Source of the DNA: DATARH01 sp036268425
GTDB taxonomy: Bacteria > Pseudomonadota > Alphaproteobacteria > ATCC43930 > CGMCC-115725
DNA length: 64,000 bases
Direction: 5' to 3'
Assembly: GCA_036268425.1 (NCBI GenBank)
Contig: DATAUE010000062.1
Coordinates: 1-64,000, forward strand
The translations under genes were made by a program, and so were the position numbers. The notes beneath the pieces are model-generated. The model worked only from the letters and a program-made list of their open reading frames with translations. It was not told the origin of the DNA and searched no databases. This document shows, piece by piece, positions 40,699 to 48,041 of this stretch. Positions within the stretch are counted from its first letter, which is position 1. Every line of letters begins with the position of its first letter.

Positions 40699-41580
40699 GT
40701 GGGCGTCGCCAGCATGACAGGGTTTGCTCGCGCCGAGGGCGAGGCGGCCGGGATTTCCTGGGTGTGGGAGCTGAAAAGCGTCAACAGCCGCTCGCTTGAT
40801 TTGCGCTTGCGCCTGCCGTCGGGGTTTGACGGGCTGGAAACACAGTTGCGCGCTGGCCTCGCGCAGCGTTGCCGCCGCGGCAATGTGTCGGCCAATCTGT
40901 CGGTCAACCGCCTGACGCCGCCGGCGATCCGCATCAATCGCGAGATGCTGGCGCAGATCGCGGCGCTGCTGAATGAGCTGACCGGGGAGATCGAGGCGGC
41001 GCCGCCTCGGCTCGATGGCCTGATCGGAATGCGCGGCATCATCGAAACGGTCGAGGACGACCCCGACGATCTAGTCGAGGCGCGCCGCGTCGCGGTGCTT
41101 GACGGCTGGGCATTGGCCCTCGATCGGCTGGCGACGGCGCGGGACGAGGAGGGGGCGCGGCTGGCCGCGGTTCTGTCGGCGCAGCGGGCCGGGCTTGCCG
41201 GGCTGGTCGACGCGGCCGCCGGGTGCGCTGCGGCCCAGCCGGCCGCGCTGCGGGCGCGGCTAGAGACACAACTAGCCGAACTCGCGGGGCTGGCGGCCAC
41301 GATGCCGGAGGAGCGCATCGCACAGGAAGTGGCGATGCTCGTTACGCGCGGCGATATCCGCGAGGAACTCGATCGGTTGCGGGGGCATGTCGCGCAGGCG
41401 GGAGATCTGTTGGCGCGCGCCGAGGGCGTCGGCCGCCAGCTTGATTTTCTGTGCCAGGAGCTGAATCGAGAAGCCAATACGCTGTGCTCGAAATCATCAT
41501 CGCTGGAGCTGACCCGCATCGGCCTGTCGATGAAAGCAACGATCGAGCAATTCCGCGAGCAGGTTCAGAACGTGGAATGA
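40699..41580 (+). CDS. yicC: YicC family protein (endoribonuclease YicC-like)
   Basis: A 293-aa protein with the family start ASMTGFARAEGEAAGISWVWELKSVNSRSLD and end LDFLCQELNREANTLCSKSS...LTRIGLSMKATIEQFREQVQNVE. E. coli YicC has been described as a ribonuclease affecting sRNA turnover. The start is a GTG; an ATG five codons later is possible. Its stop overlaps the gmk ATG. Confidence 0.93.
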   Translation: MGVASMTGFARAEGEAAGISWVWELKSVNSRSLDLRLRLPSGFDGLETQLRAGLAQRCRRGNVSANLSVNRLTPPAIRINREMLAQIAALLNELTGEIEAAPPRLDGLIGMRGIIETVEDDPDDLVEARRVAVLDGWALALDRLATARDEEGARLAAVLSAQRAGLAGLVDAAAGCAAAQPAALRARLETQLAELAGLAATMPEERIAQEVAMLVTRGDIREELDRLRGHVAQAGDLLARAEGVGRQLDFLCQELNREANTLCSKSSSLELTRIGLSMKATIEQFREQVQNVE

Positions 41581-42227
41581 CCGATTCTGACGCGCCACCC
41601 GTTGCGATTCACCGCCGCGGCCTGCTGCTGGTGCTGTCGTCGCCGTCCGGCGCCGGCAAGACGACAATCACGCATCGTCTCCTCGAACGCGACCCTGGCT
41701 TTTCGCTGTCGGTTTCGGTGACGACGCGGCCACGCCGCCCCGGTGAGACCGACGGCAAAGATTACTGGTTTATCGATCAGGCGCGGTTTGAGGCGATGGT
41801 CGCGGCCGGCGATCTGCTCGAACACGCATCCGTGTTCGGCTATTGCTACGGCACCCCACGCCAGCGGATCGAAGTGATCTTGTCGGCCGGCAACGATGTC
41901 GTGACCGACATTGACTGGCAGGGCACTCAGCAGCTCGGCGGCAGCATCCCGCATGATCTGGTCACCATATTCGTGCTGCCGCCCAGCATGGCGGCACTCG
42001 AATCACGGCTGCACCGGCGTGCCCAGGACAGCGCCGCCGTGGTGGCTGCTCGCATGTCGAAATCCGCGGAGGAAATGAGCCACTGGTCGGAGTACGACTA
42101 CGTCATCGTCAACCACGACCTCGAACGCAGCGTCGCCGAGGTGCAGGCCATCGTGATCGCGGAACGCCTGCGCCGCACCCGGCAACTCGGCCTCGCCGAT
42201 TTCGTCAACCGCCTGCGAGCGGGGTAG
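41577..42227 (+). CDS. gmk: Guanylate kinase
   Basis: A 216-aa enzyme phosphorylating GMP to GDP. P-loop SSPSGAGKTTITHRL (about 22-36), GMP-binding SVTTRPRRPGETDGKDYWF, EHASVFGYCYGTP and VTDIDWQGTQQL. ATG 41577 overlaps the yicC stop by 4 bp; upstream in-frame codons lie inside yicC. It converges with rsmA, overlapping its 3' end by 23 bp. Confidence 0.95.
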   Translation: MTDSDAPPVAIHRRGLLLVLSSPSGAGKTTITHRLLERDPGFSLSVSVTTRPRRPGETDGKDYWFIDQARFEAMVAAGDLLEHASVFGYCYGTPRQRIEVILSAGNDVVTDIDWQGTQQLGGSIPHDLVTIFVLPPSMAALESRLHRRAQDSAAVVAARMSKSAEEMSHWSEYDYVIVNHDLERSVAEVQAIVIAERLRRTRQLGLADFVNRLRAG

Positions 42228-43092
42228 GCGCCGCCAGGTTCATCGCTTCGAGCGTTCGCGCCAGCGCGCAGAAATCGACGACCGATAATTCTTCGGCGCG
42301 TGCGGTTGGGGTGATGCCGGTGGCGGCGAATAGCGGGTCGACCGGCACACCTAATGTCTTGAGGCTGGAGCGCAGCATTTTGCGGCGCTGGCCGAAAGCG
42401 GCGGCGGTTACCCGTTCGAGGATCGGCTTGCTCGCGGGGGCCAGCGGGGCAGGGCGGGGTGCCAGGGCGACGACGCTGGAGGTGACCTTGGGCGCCGGCA
42501 CAAAGGCGCGAGGCGGCAGGTCGAACAAGATTTTCGGCTCCGTCAGCCATTGCGTCAGCACCGACAGGCGGCCATAGGCCGGGCTGCGCGGCGCGGCGAC
42601 CAGTCGTTCCGCGACCTCCCGCTGAAACATCAGGGTCAGGCTGTCATAGTCGCCGATGCGATCGAACCAGTGCAGCAGCAGGGCTGTCGCGATGTTGTAG
42701 GGCAGGTTGGCGACGATTTTGCGCGGCGTCGTCGACAGGGAAGCCGGATCGAGGCTTAGCGCGTCGCCCTCCACCAGTTCCAGCCGATCGGGATAGGCCA
42801 CCGCCACCTCGGCGAGTGCTGCAAGGCACCGTTGGTCGCGCTCGATCGCCACGACGCGGCGCGCGCCCTCGGCCAGGAGCGCGCGGGTCAGGCCGCCAGG
42901 GCCGGGGCCGATCTCGATGATCGTCACGTTGTCGAGTGGGCCGGCGGCGCGGGCAATACGCCGGGTCAGGTTCAGATCGAGAATGAAATTCTGCCCGAGG
43001 CTGCGTCGTGCCGCGATACCGTGCCGCGCAATAATTTCGCGCAATGGCGGCAGCCCACTTGGGCTGCCATCGTCACCGGCTGTAATCCACAC
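42205..43092 (-). CDS. rsmA: 16S rRNA dimethyladenosine transferase RsmA (KsgA)
   Basis: A 295-aa SAM-dependent methyltransferase modifying the two adenosines near the 3' end of 16S rRNA. Motifs: RSLGQNFILDLNLTRRIA, SAM site IEIGPGPGGLTRALL, catalytic KIVANLPYNIATALL, and the C-terminal RRKMLRSSLKTLG. The start is the GTG at 43092, four bases after the pdxA stop. Part of the minus-strand surA-pdxA-rsmA operon. Confidence 0.95.
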   Translation of the reverse strand: MWITAGDDGSPSGLPPLREIIARHGIAARRSLGQNFILDLNLTRRIARAAGPLDNVTIIEIGPGPGGLTRALLAEGARRVVAIERDQRCLAALAEVAVAYPDRLELVEGDALSLDPASLSTTPRKIVANLPYNIATALLLHWFDRIGDYDSLTLMFQREVAERLVAAPRSPAYGRLSVLTQWLTEPKILFDLPPRAFVPAPKVTSSVVALAPRPAPLAPASKPILERVTAAAFGQRRKMLRSSLKTLGVPVDPLFAATGITPTARAEELSVVDFCALARTLEAMNLAAPTPLAGG

Positions 43093-43096
43093 TCGT

Positions 43097-44110
43097 CTAT
43101 GTCCCGCGCACCTGTGTGGCAGCGCGTCGCGCTGCCATCGCGGCGGCAAGTCGCAGCGCCGCAATCAGGCTGTCCGGTCGCGCGATGCCCTTGCCGGCGA
43201 TGTCGAACGCGGTCCCGTGGTCGGGTGACGTGCGGATGAACGGCAATCCGAGCGTCACGTTGACCGCGCCGTCGAAATCGAGCGTCTTGATCGGGATCAG
43301 CGCCTGATCGTGATACATGCACAAGGCCGCGTCGTAGCCGCGCCGCGCCGCTGCGTGAAACATCGTATCGGCGGCGAGCGGTCCGCGGGCATCGATGCCT
43401 GCCGCGCGCAATTCTGCGATTGCCGGTGCGATAATGTCGATGTCCTCGCGGCCAAGCCCACCGGCCTCGCCCGCATGCGGGTTGAGGCCGGCTATGGCGA
43501 GCACCGGCGCGGCGATACCGAAATCCTCAGTTAGTGAGGTATGCGTCACCCGGCCGGCATGCACGATCGCATCCGTCGACAAGGCATCGACCGCCTCGCG
43601 CAGCGCGCAGTGGATCGTCACCGGCACGACGCGCAGTTGCGGCGATGCCAGCATCATTACCGAACTGGCACCGGGGCCGGCCAACTCGGCGAGGTATTCG
43701 GTGTGTCCGGGATGGCGAAACCCCGCGCGGTACAGCACATCCTTGTTGATCGGATTGGTGACGAGGGCGGCGGCTTGGCCGCGGCGGACATCGGCGACGG
43801 CCGCGTCGATCGCCCCGATCACCAGCGTCGCGTCGGCCGGATCGGGGCGGCCGGGTGTGGCCCGAGGCGCCTCGTTGATCGACATGACCGGCAGCGCCGT
43901 TTCAAAAACACGACCCGCTTCCGCCGGCGACGCCACCGCCGCAACCGGCACCGTCCAGCCGAGCCAGGCCGCCAGCCCGGTCAGGCGCTGCGGATCGTCG
44001 ATGACGTAAAACGGTGGTACGCCTTCGCTCCGCCGCAGCCATGCCAGCAAGGTGATTTCGCCGCCGATGCCGGCCGGCTCACCCATCGTCAAGGCGAGCG
44101 GCAGCTTCAT
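43097..44110 (-). CDS. pdxA: 4-hydroxythreonine-4-phosphate dehydrogenase PdxA
   Basis: A 337-aa enzyme of pyridoxal phosphate synthesis. LALTMGEPAGIGGEI at the start, metal histidines in FRHPGHTEYLAEL and MYHDQALIPIKTLDFD, and GLPFIRTSPDHGTAFDIAGKG near the end. ATG 44110 is the family start; longer in-frame sequence overlaps surA. Two bases separate it from the surA stop. Confidence 0.95.
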   Translation of the reverse strand: MKLPLALTMGEPAGIGGEITLLAWLRRSEGVPPFYVIDDPQRLTGLAAWLGWTVPVAAVASPAEAGRVFETALPVMSINEAPRATPGRPDPADATLVIGAIDAAVADVRRGQAAALVTNPINKDVLYRAGFRHPGHTEYLAELAGPGASSVMMLASPQLRVVPVTIHCALREAVDALSTDAIVHAGRVTHTSLTEDFGIAAPVLAIAGLNPHAGEAGGLGREDIDIIAPAIAELRAAGIDARGPLAADTMFHAAARRGYDAALCMYHDQALIPIKTLDFDGAVNVTLGLPFIRTSPDHGTAFDIAGKGIARPDSLIAALRLAAAMAARRAATQVRGT

Positions 44111-44112
44111 AC

Positions 44113-45474
44113 TTACACCCGCACATCGACATAAGCGGCGCGGCGCAGATCGCGCATATAGCGGCGCGCGACCGTGTCGAGCCGTTGGCGCGACAGCATG
44201 TCGACGATCTCCTCGCGGCTTGTCGCGCCGCTGCCGGAATCTGATTTGTTGCAAACCATGATGACGCCGACGCCGTTCTTCTGAACGATCGGTTCGGAGG
44301 CTTGCCCGATCGAGAGGCGGTTGACCAGATTGCGCATCTCGGGAGAGATGTTGGAAGCGCGCAGCTTGCCCTCGCTCGACAGTTGTGGCGCTTTTTCCTT
44401 GCCCAGCTTGAGGAACCCGGCGCAATCCTTGGCGGCGGCCCGGATGCTTTCCGCGTCGGCAATCGCGGACCGCCGCGATGCTTCGCCGGCCTGGGCCGAC
44501 ACCGGGAATACCACCTGCACGATATCGTAAACGGCCTCTTGTTCGCCGCCGCGGGTGCCGGTGCGGCGGTCGAGCACCAGCAGCAGGTAATAGCCGCCAT
44601 TAACCTGGATCGGTGACGATAACTGGCCCGGCTTCATCTGCGCCACGGCTTTGCCGAGTTCAGGCGGCAACTGATCGGGGCGCACCCAGCCGATATCGCC
44701 GCCGACCGCCGCGGTTGCCGATTGCGAGAATTGCTGGGCCACTGCCGAGAATCGTGCGCCGTGATGCATCTGCTCCGACAGGCGTTCGGCGAGGTGCTTT
44801 ACCTCGTCATCCTGCGCCGGACTGTCGACCGCCAGGAATATCTCGCCGACCCGGCTTTGCGGCTCGTTGGCGTGCTCCTTGGCGCGTTTCAGCGCGTCGT
44901 CGATCTCCTCGTCGGAAATTTCTGTGGTCTGCGCCGCCAACCGCCGCACCAGCTTTGCCCAGATAATCGACGCCGTGAGCTGATCGACTAAAGATCCCCG
45001 GTCGATCCCTCGAGCCTTCATGTAATCGTTGAGCTGCCCCGGCTTCATATTGTTCTGTTTTTCGATTTGCTCCAGTGCTGCCTTGACTTCGGCGTCGCTC
45101 GCGGTGACATTTTTCTTTTTAGCTTCCTGCAATTCAAGTTTTTCATCTATCAGTGAGCGCAATACTTGGGGCGCTATCTTCTGTCGCGTTTCTGGCGTGT
45201 CCTGGATGTTCGACGATGTCATTACCATACGGATGCGTGACACCAGATCGAAGACCGAAATGACCTCGTCATTGACGACCGCGGCGATCCGCATTTCCGG
45301 CGCTTGGCTCACCGGTGGGCCGGAAGGTTGGCCCGGCATTTGGCTGGGACTCCGGCCGGGCGCACCCGGCCGCTGCATGGCGCCGCCACCCGGTCCTGGC
45401 GGCGCCGCGACCGCGGCGCCACAAAATAGCGCGAAGACGAGGCTGCTTGCGCACAGCCGGCGAGGCACCACCAT
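44113..45474 (-). CDS. surA: Periplasmic chaperone/peptidyl-prolyl isomerase SurA
   Basis: A 453-aa protein from ATG 45474 with signal peptide RLCASSLVFALFCGAAVAA. A Pro/Gly-rich linker (about 25-60) precedes the SurA N-terminal domain (MRIAAVVNDEVISVFDLVSR, LRSLIDEKLELQEAKKK). One clear parvulin domain spans about residues 205-310 (SRVGEIFLAVDSPAQDDEV...GGDIGWVRPDQLPPELGKAV), and a second degenerate one follows. It assists outer-membrane protein folding. An in-frame upstream ATG at 45558 would prefix a Lys-Gly-rich leader and spoil the signal peptide. Confidence 0.9.
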   Translation of the reverse strand: MVVPRRLCASSLVFALFCGAAVAAPPGPGGGAMQRPGAPGRSPSQMPGQPSGPPVSQAPEMRIAAVVNDEVISVFDLVSRIRMVMTSSNIQDTPETRQKIAPQVLRSLIDEKLELQEAKKKNVTASDAEVKAALEQIEKQNNMKPGQLNDYMKARGIDRGSLVDQLTASIIWAKLVRRLAAQTTEISDEEIDDALKRAKEHANEPQSRVGEIFLAVDSPAQDDEVKHLAERLSEQMHHGARFSAVAQQFSQSATAAVGGDIGWVRPDQLPPELGKAVAQMKPGQLSSPIQVNGGYYLLLVLDRRTGTRGGEQEAVYDIVQVVFPVSAQAGEASRRSAIADAESIRAAAKDCAGFLKLGKEKAPQLSSEGKLRASNISPEMRNLVNRLSIGQASEPIVQKNGVGVIMVCNKSDSGSGATSREEIVDMLSRQRLDTVARRYMRDLRRAAYVDVRV

Positions 45475-45779
45475 CGACAATCCTTTTGTCCTGACCGTCC
45501 AGCCCTTTTGTCTTGGCCGGCCCTTTTGTTCCGATCGACCTTTTATCTTCAACGACATTCTTTAACCGCCCCAAAATACACCGTTGGTTCCGCGATGTCG
45601 CCGTTCGGCGGTGTCGCGGAACTGTCGCCTGCGGCAATCTCCCCGTATCGAACCGCGGGGTTGTGTGTTTCCCCTTGCGACTTCCCCAACGCGGTCGCCC
45701 GCGTTACGCTCCCATAAGACGTCGTACCTCCTTGGCGCGGCGCGAAATACGATTCGCAGACCGGCGGTATCGTTCGATC
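45475..45779. promoter_or_regulatory. surA / tauE divergent intergenic region with repeated CCTTTTGTC units
   Basis: A 305-bp region between divergent genes. Four related units, CCTTTTGTC (45482), CCCTTTTGTC (45503), CCCTTTTGTT (45521) and CCTTTTATC (45539), are spaced 21, 18 and 18 bp. On the surA strand they read GACAAAAGG and the nearest supplies the surA ribosome binding site. Nothing else is clear in 45560-45779, where both promoters should lie. Confidence 0.5.
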
Positions 45780-46697
45780 ATGGATATCTATCTGCCGATA
45801 GCCGAGGTCTCCGTGGACGTCTTCGTCCTGCTCGGACTTGGCACGGGAATCGGGTTTTTATCGGGCGTATTCGGCGTGGGCGGCGGCTTTCTATTGACCC
45901 CCTTGCTGATCTTTATCGGTGTGCCGGCGACCGTTGCGGTCGCTTCCTCGGCCAACCAACTGGTCGGTGCGTCGTTGTCGGGCGTTCTGGCGCACTGGCG
46001 GCGCGGCAACGTCGATTTCAAGATGGGCGTCATCATGCTGCTTGGCGGCCTGGTGGGTTCGGTGCTCGGCGTGTGGGTTTTCACGTGGCTGAAGCGCCTC
46101 GGCCAGGTCGAACTGACAATTTCACTTTGTTATGTGTTGCTGCTCGGCACGCTCGGGTCGTTGATGATGGTCGAAAGTGCGCGCGCCTTGCTGCGGCAGC
46201 GTCGTCCGGGCGGGGCGCATCGCAAGCTGCATCAGCATAACTGGCTCCACGGCTTGCCGCTGAAAACCCGTTTCCGCCGCTCGAAACTTTACATCAGCGC
46301 ATTGTTGCCGATCGCGCTCGGGTTTGCCGTCGGTGTGCTTAGTGCGATCCTGGGGATCGGCGGCGGATTTCTCCTGATTCCGGCGATGATTTACATGCTG
46401 GGGATGCCGACTTCCGTTGTGCCCGGCACGTCGCTGCTGCAGATCATTTTCGTCGCCGCGAACGTCACGTTTTTGCAGGCCTATACCAACCGCACCGTCG
46501 ATGCGGTGCTGGCGTTGCTGCTGCTGGCTGGTGGCGTCCTCGGCGCGCAGATCGGCACCCGTTTCGGTACCCGATTGCGCGGCGAACAGTTGCGGTTTCT
46601 GCTGGCGGCGCTGGTGCTGGCGGTTGCTGCCAAGCTGGCCTTCGACCTGACCGTCCGCCCCAGCGATCTTTTCGCAATCGCCGGCGACATCGGATGA
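45780..46697 (+). CDS. TauE/SafE family sulfite/sulfonate exporter-like membrane protein
   Basis: A 305-aa integral membrane protein with about eight segments and the duplicated motif of the family: GVFGVGGGFLLTPLLIFIG (about 30-48) and AILGIGGGFLLIPAMIYMLG (about 196-215), each followed by ASSANQLV or PGTSLLQII. A cytoplasmic His/Arg-rich loop (about 140-175) separates the halves. Such carriers export sulfite or other organosulfur anions. ATG 45780 is used; longer frames lack similarity. The stop overlaps the next ATG. Confidence 0.9.
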   Translation: MDIYLPIAEVSVDVFVLLGLGTGIGFLSGVFGVGGGFLLTPLLIFIGVPATVAVASSANQLVGASLSGVLAHWRRGNVDFKMGVIMLLGGLVGSVLGVWVFTWLKRLGQVELTISLCYVLLLGTLGSLMMVESARALLRQRRPGGAHRKLHQHNWLHGLPLKTRFRRSKLYISALLPIALGFAVGVLSAILGIGGGFLLIPAMIYMLGMPTSVVPGTSLLQIIFVAANVTFLQAYTNRTVDAVLALLLLAGGVLGAQIGTRFGTRLRGEQLRFLLAALVLAVAAKLAFDLTVRPSDLFAIAGDIG

Positions 46698-47464
46698 GCC
46701 GGGGTCATATCTCAAGGCGTAGCCGTTGGGTCGGTCCGCTCGAGTTGCTGCTGTTGCTGTTTATGAGCTGGCCTGAAATTGCACGCGGTGACGAGGTCGT
46801 CGCTGATCTGAGCAGCCATCTTATCGCGATCAGCAGCGGCTTCACCGGCGCATCCGTCGTGCTGTTCGGTACCACCGACGGCCCCGGCGACATCGTCGCG
46901 GTGGTGCGCGGGCCAGAGCGGGAAATGACCGTCTGGCGCAAGGGCAAGGCGGCCGGCATCTGGCTTAACGCCGAATCGGTGACGTTTGCGAACGTGCCGA
47001 GCTTCTATTCCGTTGTCGCGAGCCGGCCGCTTGACGACATCGTGTCGCCCGGCATTGCCGCACTCTATCGTATCGGCCCCGGCAACCTTAAATTCGACGT
47101 TCGCGGGGCGGTGCCGCCGGAGCGCGCTAAACGATTCAGCGACGCGCTGATCCGCACCCAGCAGCGTAACGGCCTGTTCGGCGCGGCGACCGGCAAGATC
47201 AGCTTTCTTGGCGAGCGGCTGTTTCGCTCGGTGCTGATCTTCCCTGCAAATGTTCCGACCGGCACTTATCTGGTCGAGGTGTTCCTGGTGCGCAATCATG
47301 ATGTCGTTGGTGGCCAGACGACACCACTCGTTGTGTCGAAAGTCGGTGTCGACGCAGCATTGTCTGATTTCGCAACGCGCCAATCGGCAGCTTACGGCGG
47401 AATTGCCGTCCTGACCGCGGTGGTGGCAGGATGGTTGGCAAGCCTGCCCTTCCGCGGCGCCTGA
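46694..47464 (+). CDS. TIGR02186 family membrane-anchored protein
   Basis: A 256-aa protein with an N-terminal signal/anchor (about 13-31), a periplasmic beta-rich region (VVADLSSHLIAISSGFTGASVVLFG, PSFYSVVASRPLDDI) and a C-terminal membrane segment (about 234-252, GGIAVLTAVVAGWLASL). This is the Alph_Pro_TM family, routinely found directly after the TauE-type exporter, here overlapping it by 4 bp. The two probably form one transport unit; the biochemical role is not established. Confidence 0.85.
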   Translation: MSRGHISRRSRWVGPLELLLLLFMSWPEIARGDEVVADLSSHLIAISSGFTGASVVLFGTTDGPGDIVAVVRGPEREMTVWRKGKAAGIWLNAESVTFANVPSFYSVVASRPLDDIVSPGIAALYRIGPGNLKFDVRGAVPPERAKRFSDALIRTQQRNGLFGAATGKISFLGERLFRSVLIFPANVPTGTYLVEVFLVRNHDVVGGQTTPLVVSKVGVDAALSDFATRQSAAYGGIAVLTAVVAGWLASLPFRGA

Positions 47465-47492
47465 CCGGCAGCCGGGGCTCGGCGACGAGGTC

Positions 47493-47972
47493 ATGATGTC
47501 GGATAGCACGCCATTGCGGGTATTTTTGGTCGTCGTCGACGAGACCCCAGAGCATTTCGTTTCGGTCCATTACGCGGCGCGCCGGGCCGCGCATACCGGC
47601 GGCCGGCTGGCGATGCTCTATGTCATGGAGCCGACCGAACTACAGCATTTCCGCGCCATCGAAGAACTGGCACAGGCAGAACGCCGCGAAGCGGCGGAGG
47701 AATTGCTGCAGCGGCTGTGTGACGAGGTGGCGCCGGTCGCCGGATCAATGCCGATGGTTTACATTCGCGAAGGCCGGCCGCGTGACGAGCTTCTCGCCCT
47801 GATCAGCGAGGAGCCGTCGATTTCGATCCTGGTGCTGGCTGCCAGTACCGGCCCCGATGGGCCGGGGCCGCTGATCACCTATCTGTCGGGAAAGCCGGCG
47901 GCGCGGCTGCGTATTCCGATCACCATCGTTCCCGGCGGGTTGACCATCGACCAGATCGACGCACTGAGCTGA
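47493..47972 (+). CDS. Universal stress protein family
   Basis: A 159-aa UspA-fold protein: strand RVFLVVVDETPEHFVSVHYAARRAAHTGGRLAMLYV at the start, then ISILVLAASTGPDGPGPLITYLSG (ATP-binding-type loop region) and RIPITIVPGG at the end. Probably a cytoplasmic nucleotide-binding stress protein. Co-oriented with the TauE/TIGR02186 pair, 28 bp downstream. A second ATG directly follows the chosen one. Confidence 0.82.
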   Translation: MMSDSTPLRVFLVVVDETPEHFVSVHYAARRAAHTGGRLAMLYVMEPTELQHFRAIEELAQAERREAAEELLQRLCDEVAPVAGSMPMVYIREGRPRDELLALISEEPSISILVLAASTGPDGPGPLITYLSGKPAARLRIPITIVPGGLTIDQIDALS

Positions 47973-48041
47973 TGCGGGCTTTGGCTCCCTCTCGGGCCGT
48001 TTTGTCGATGGGCCGGGGCGTCGTTGTCGGTAGCAGGGGTC

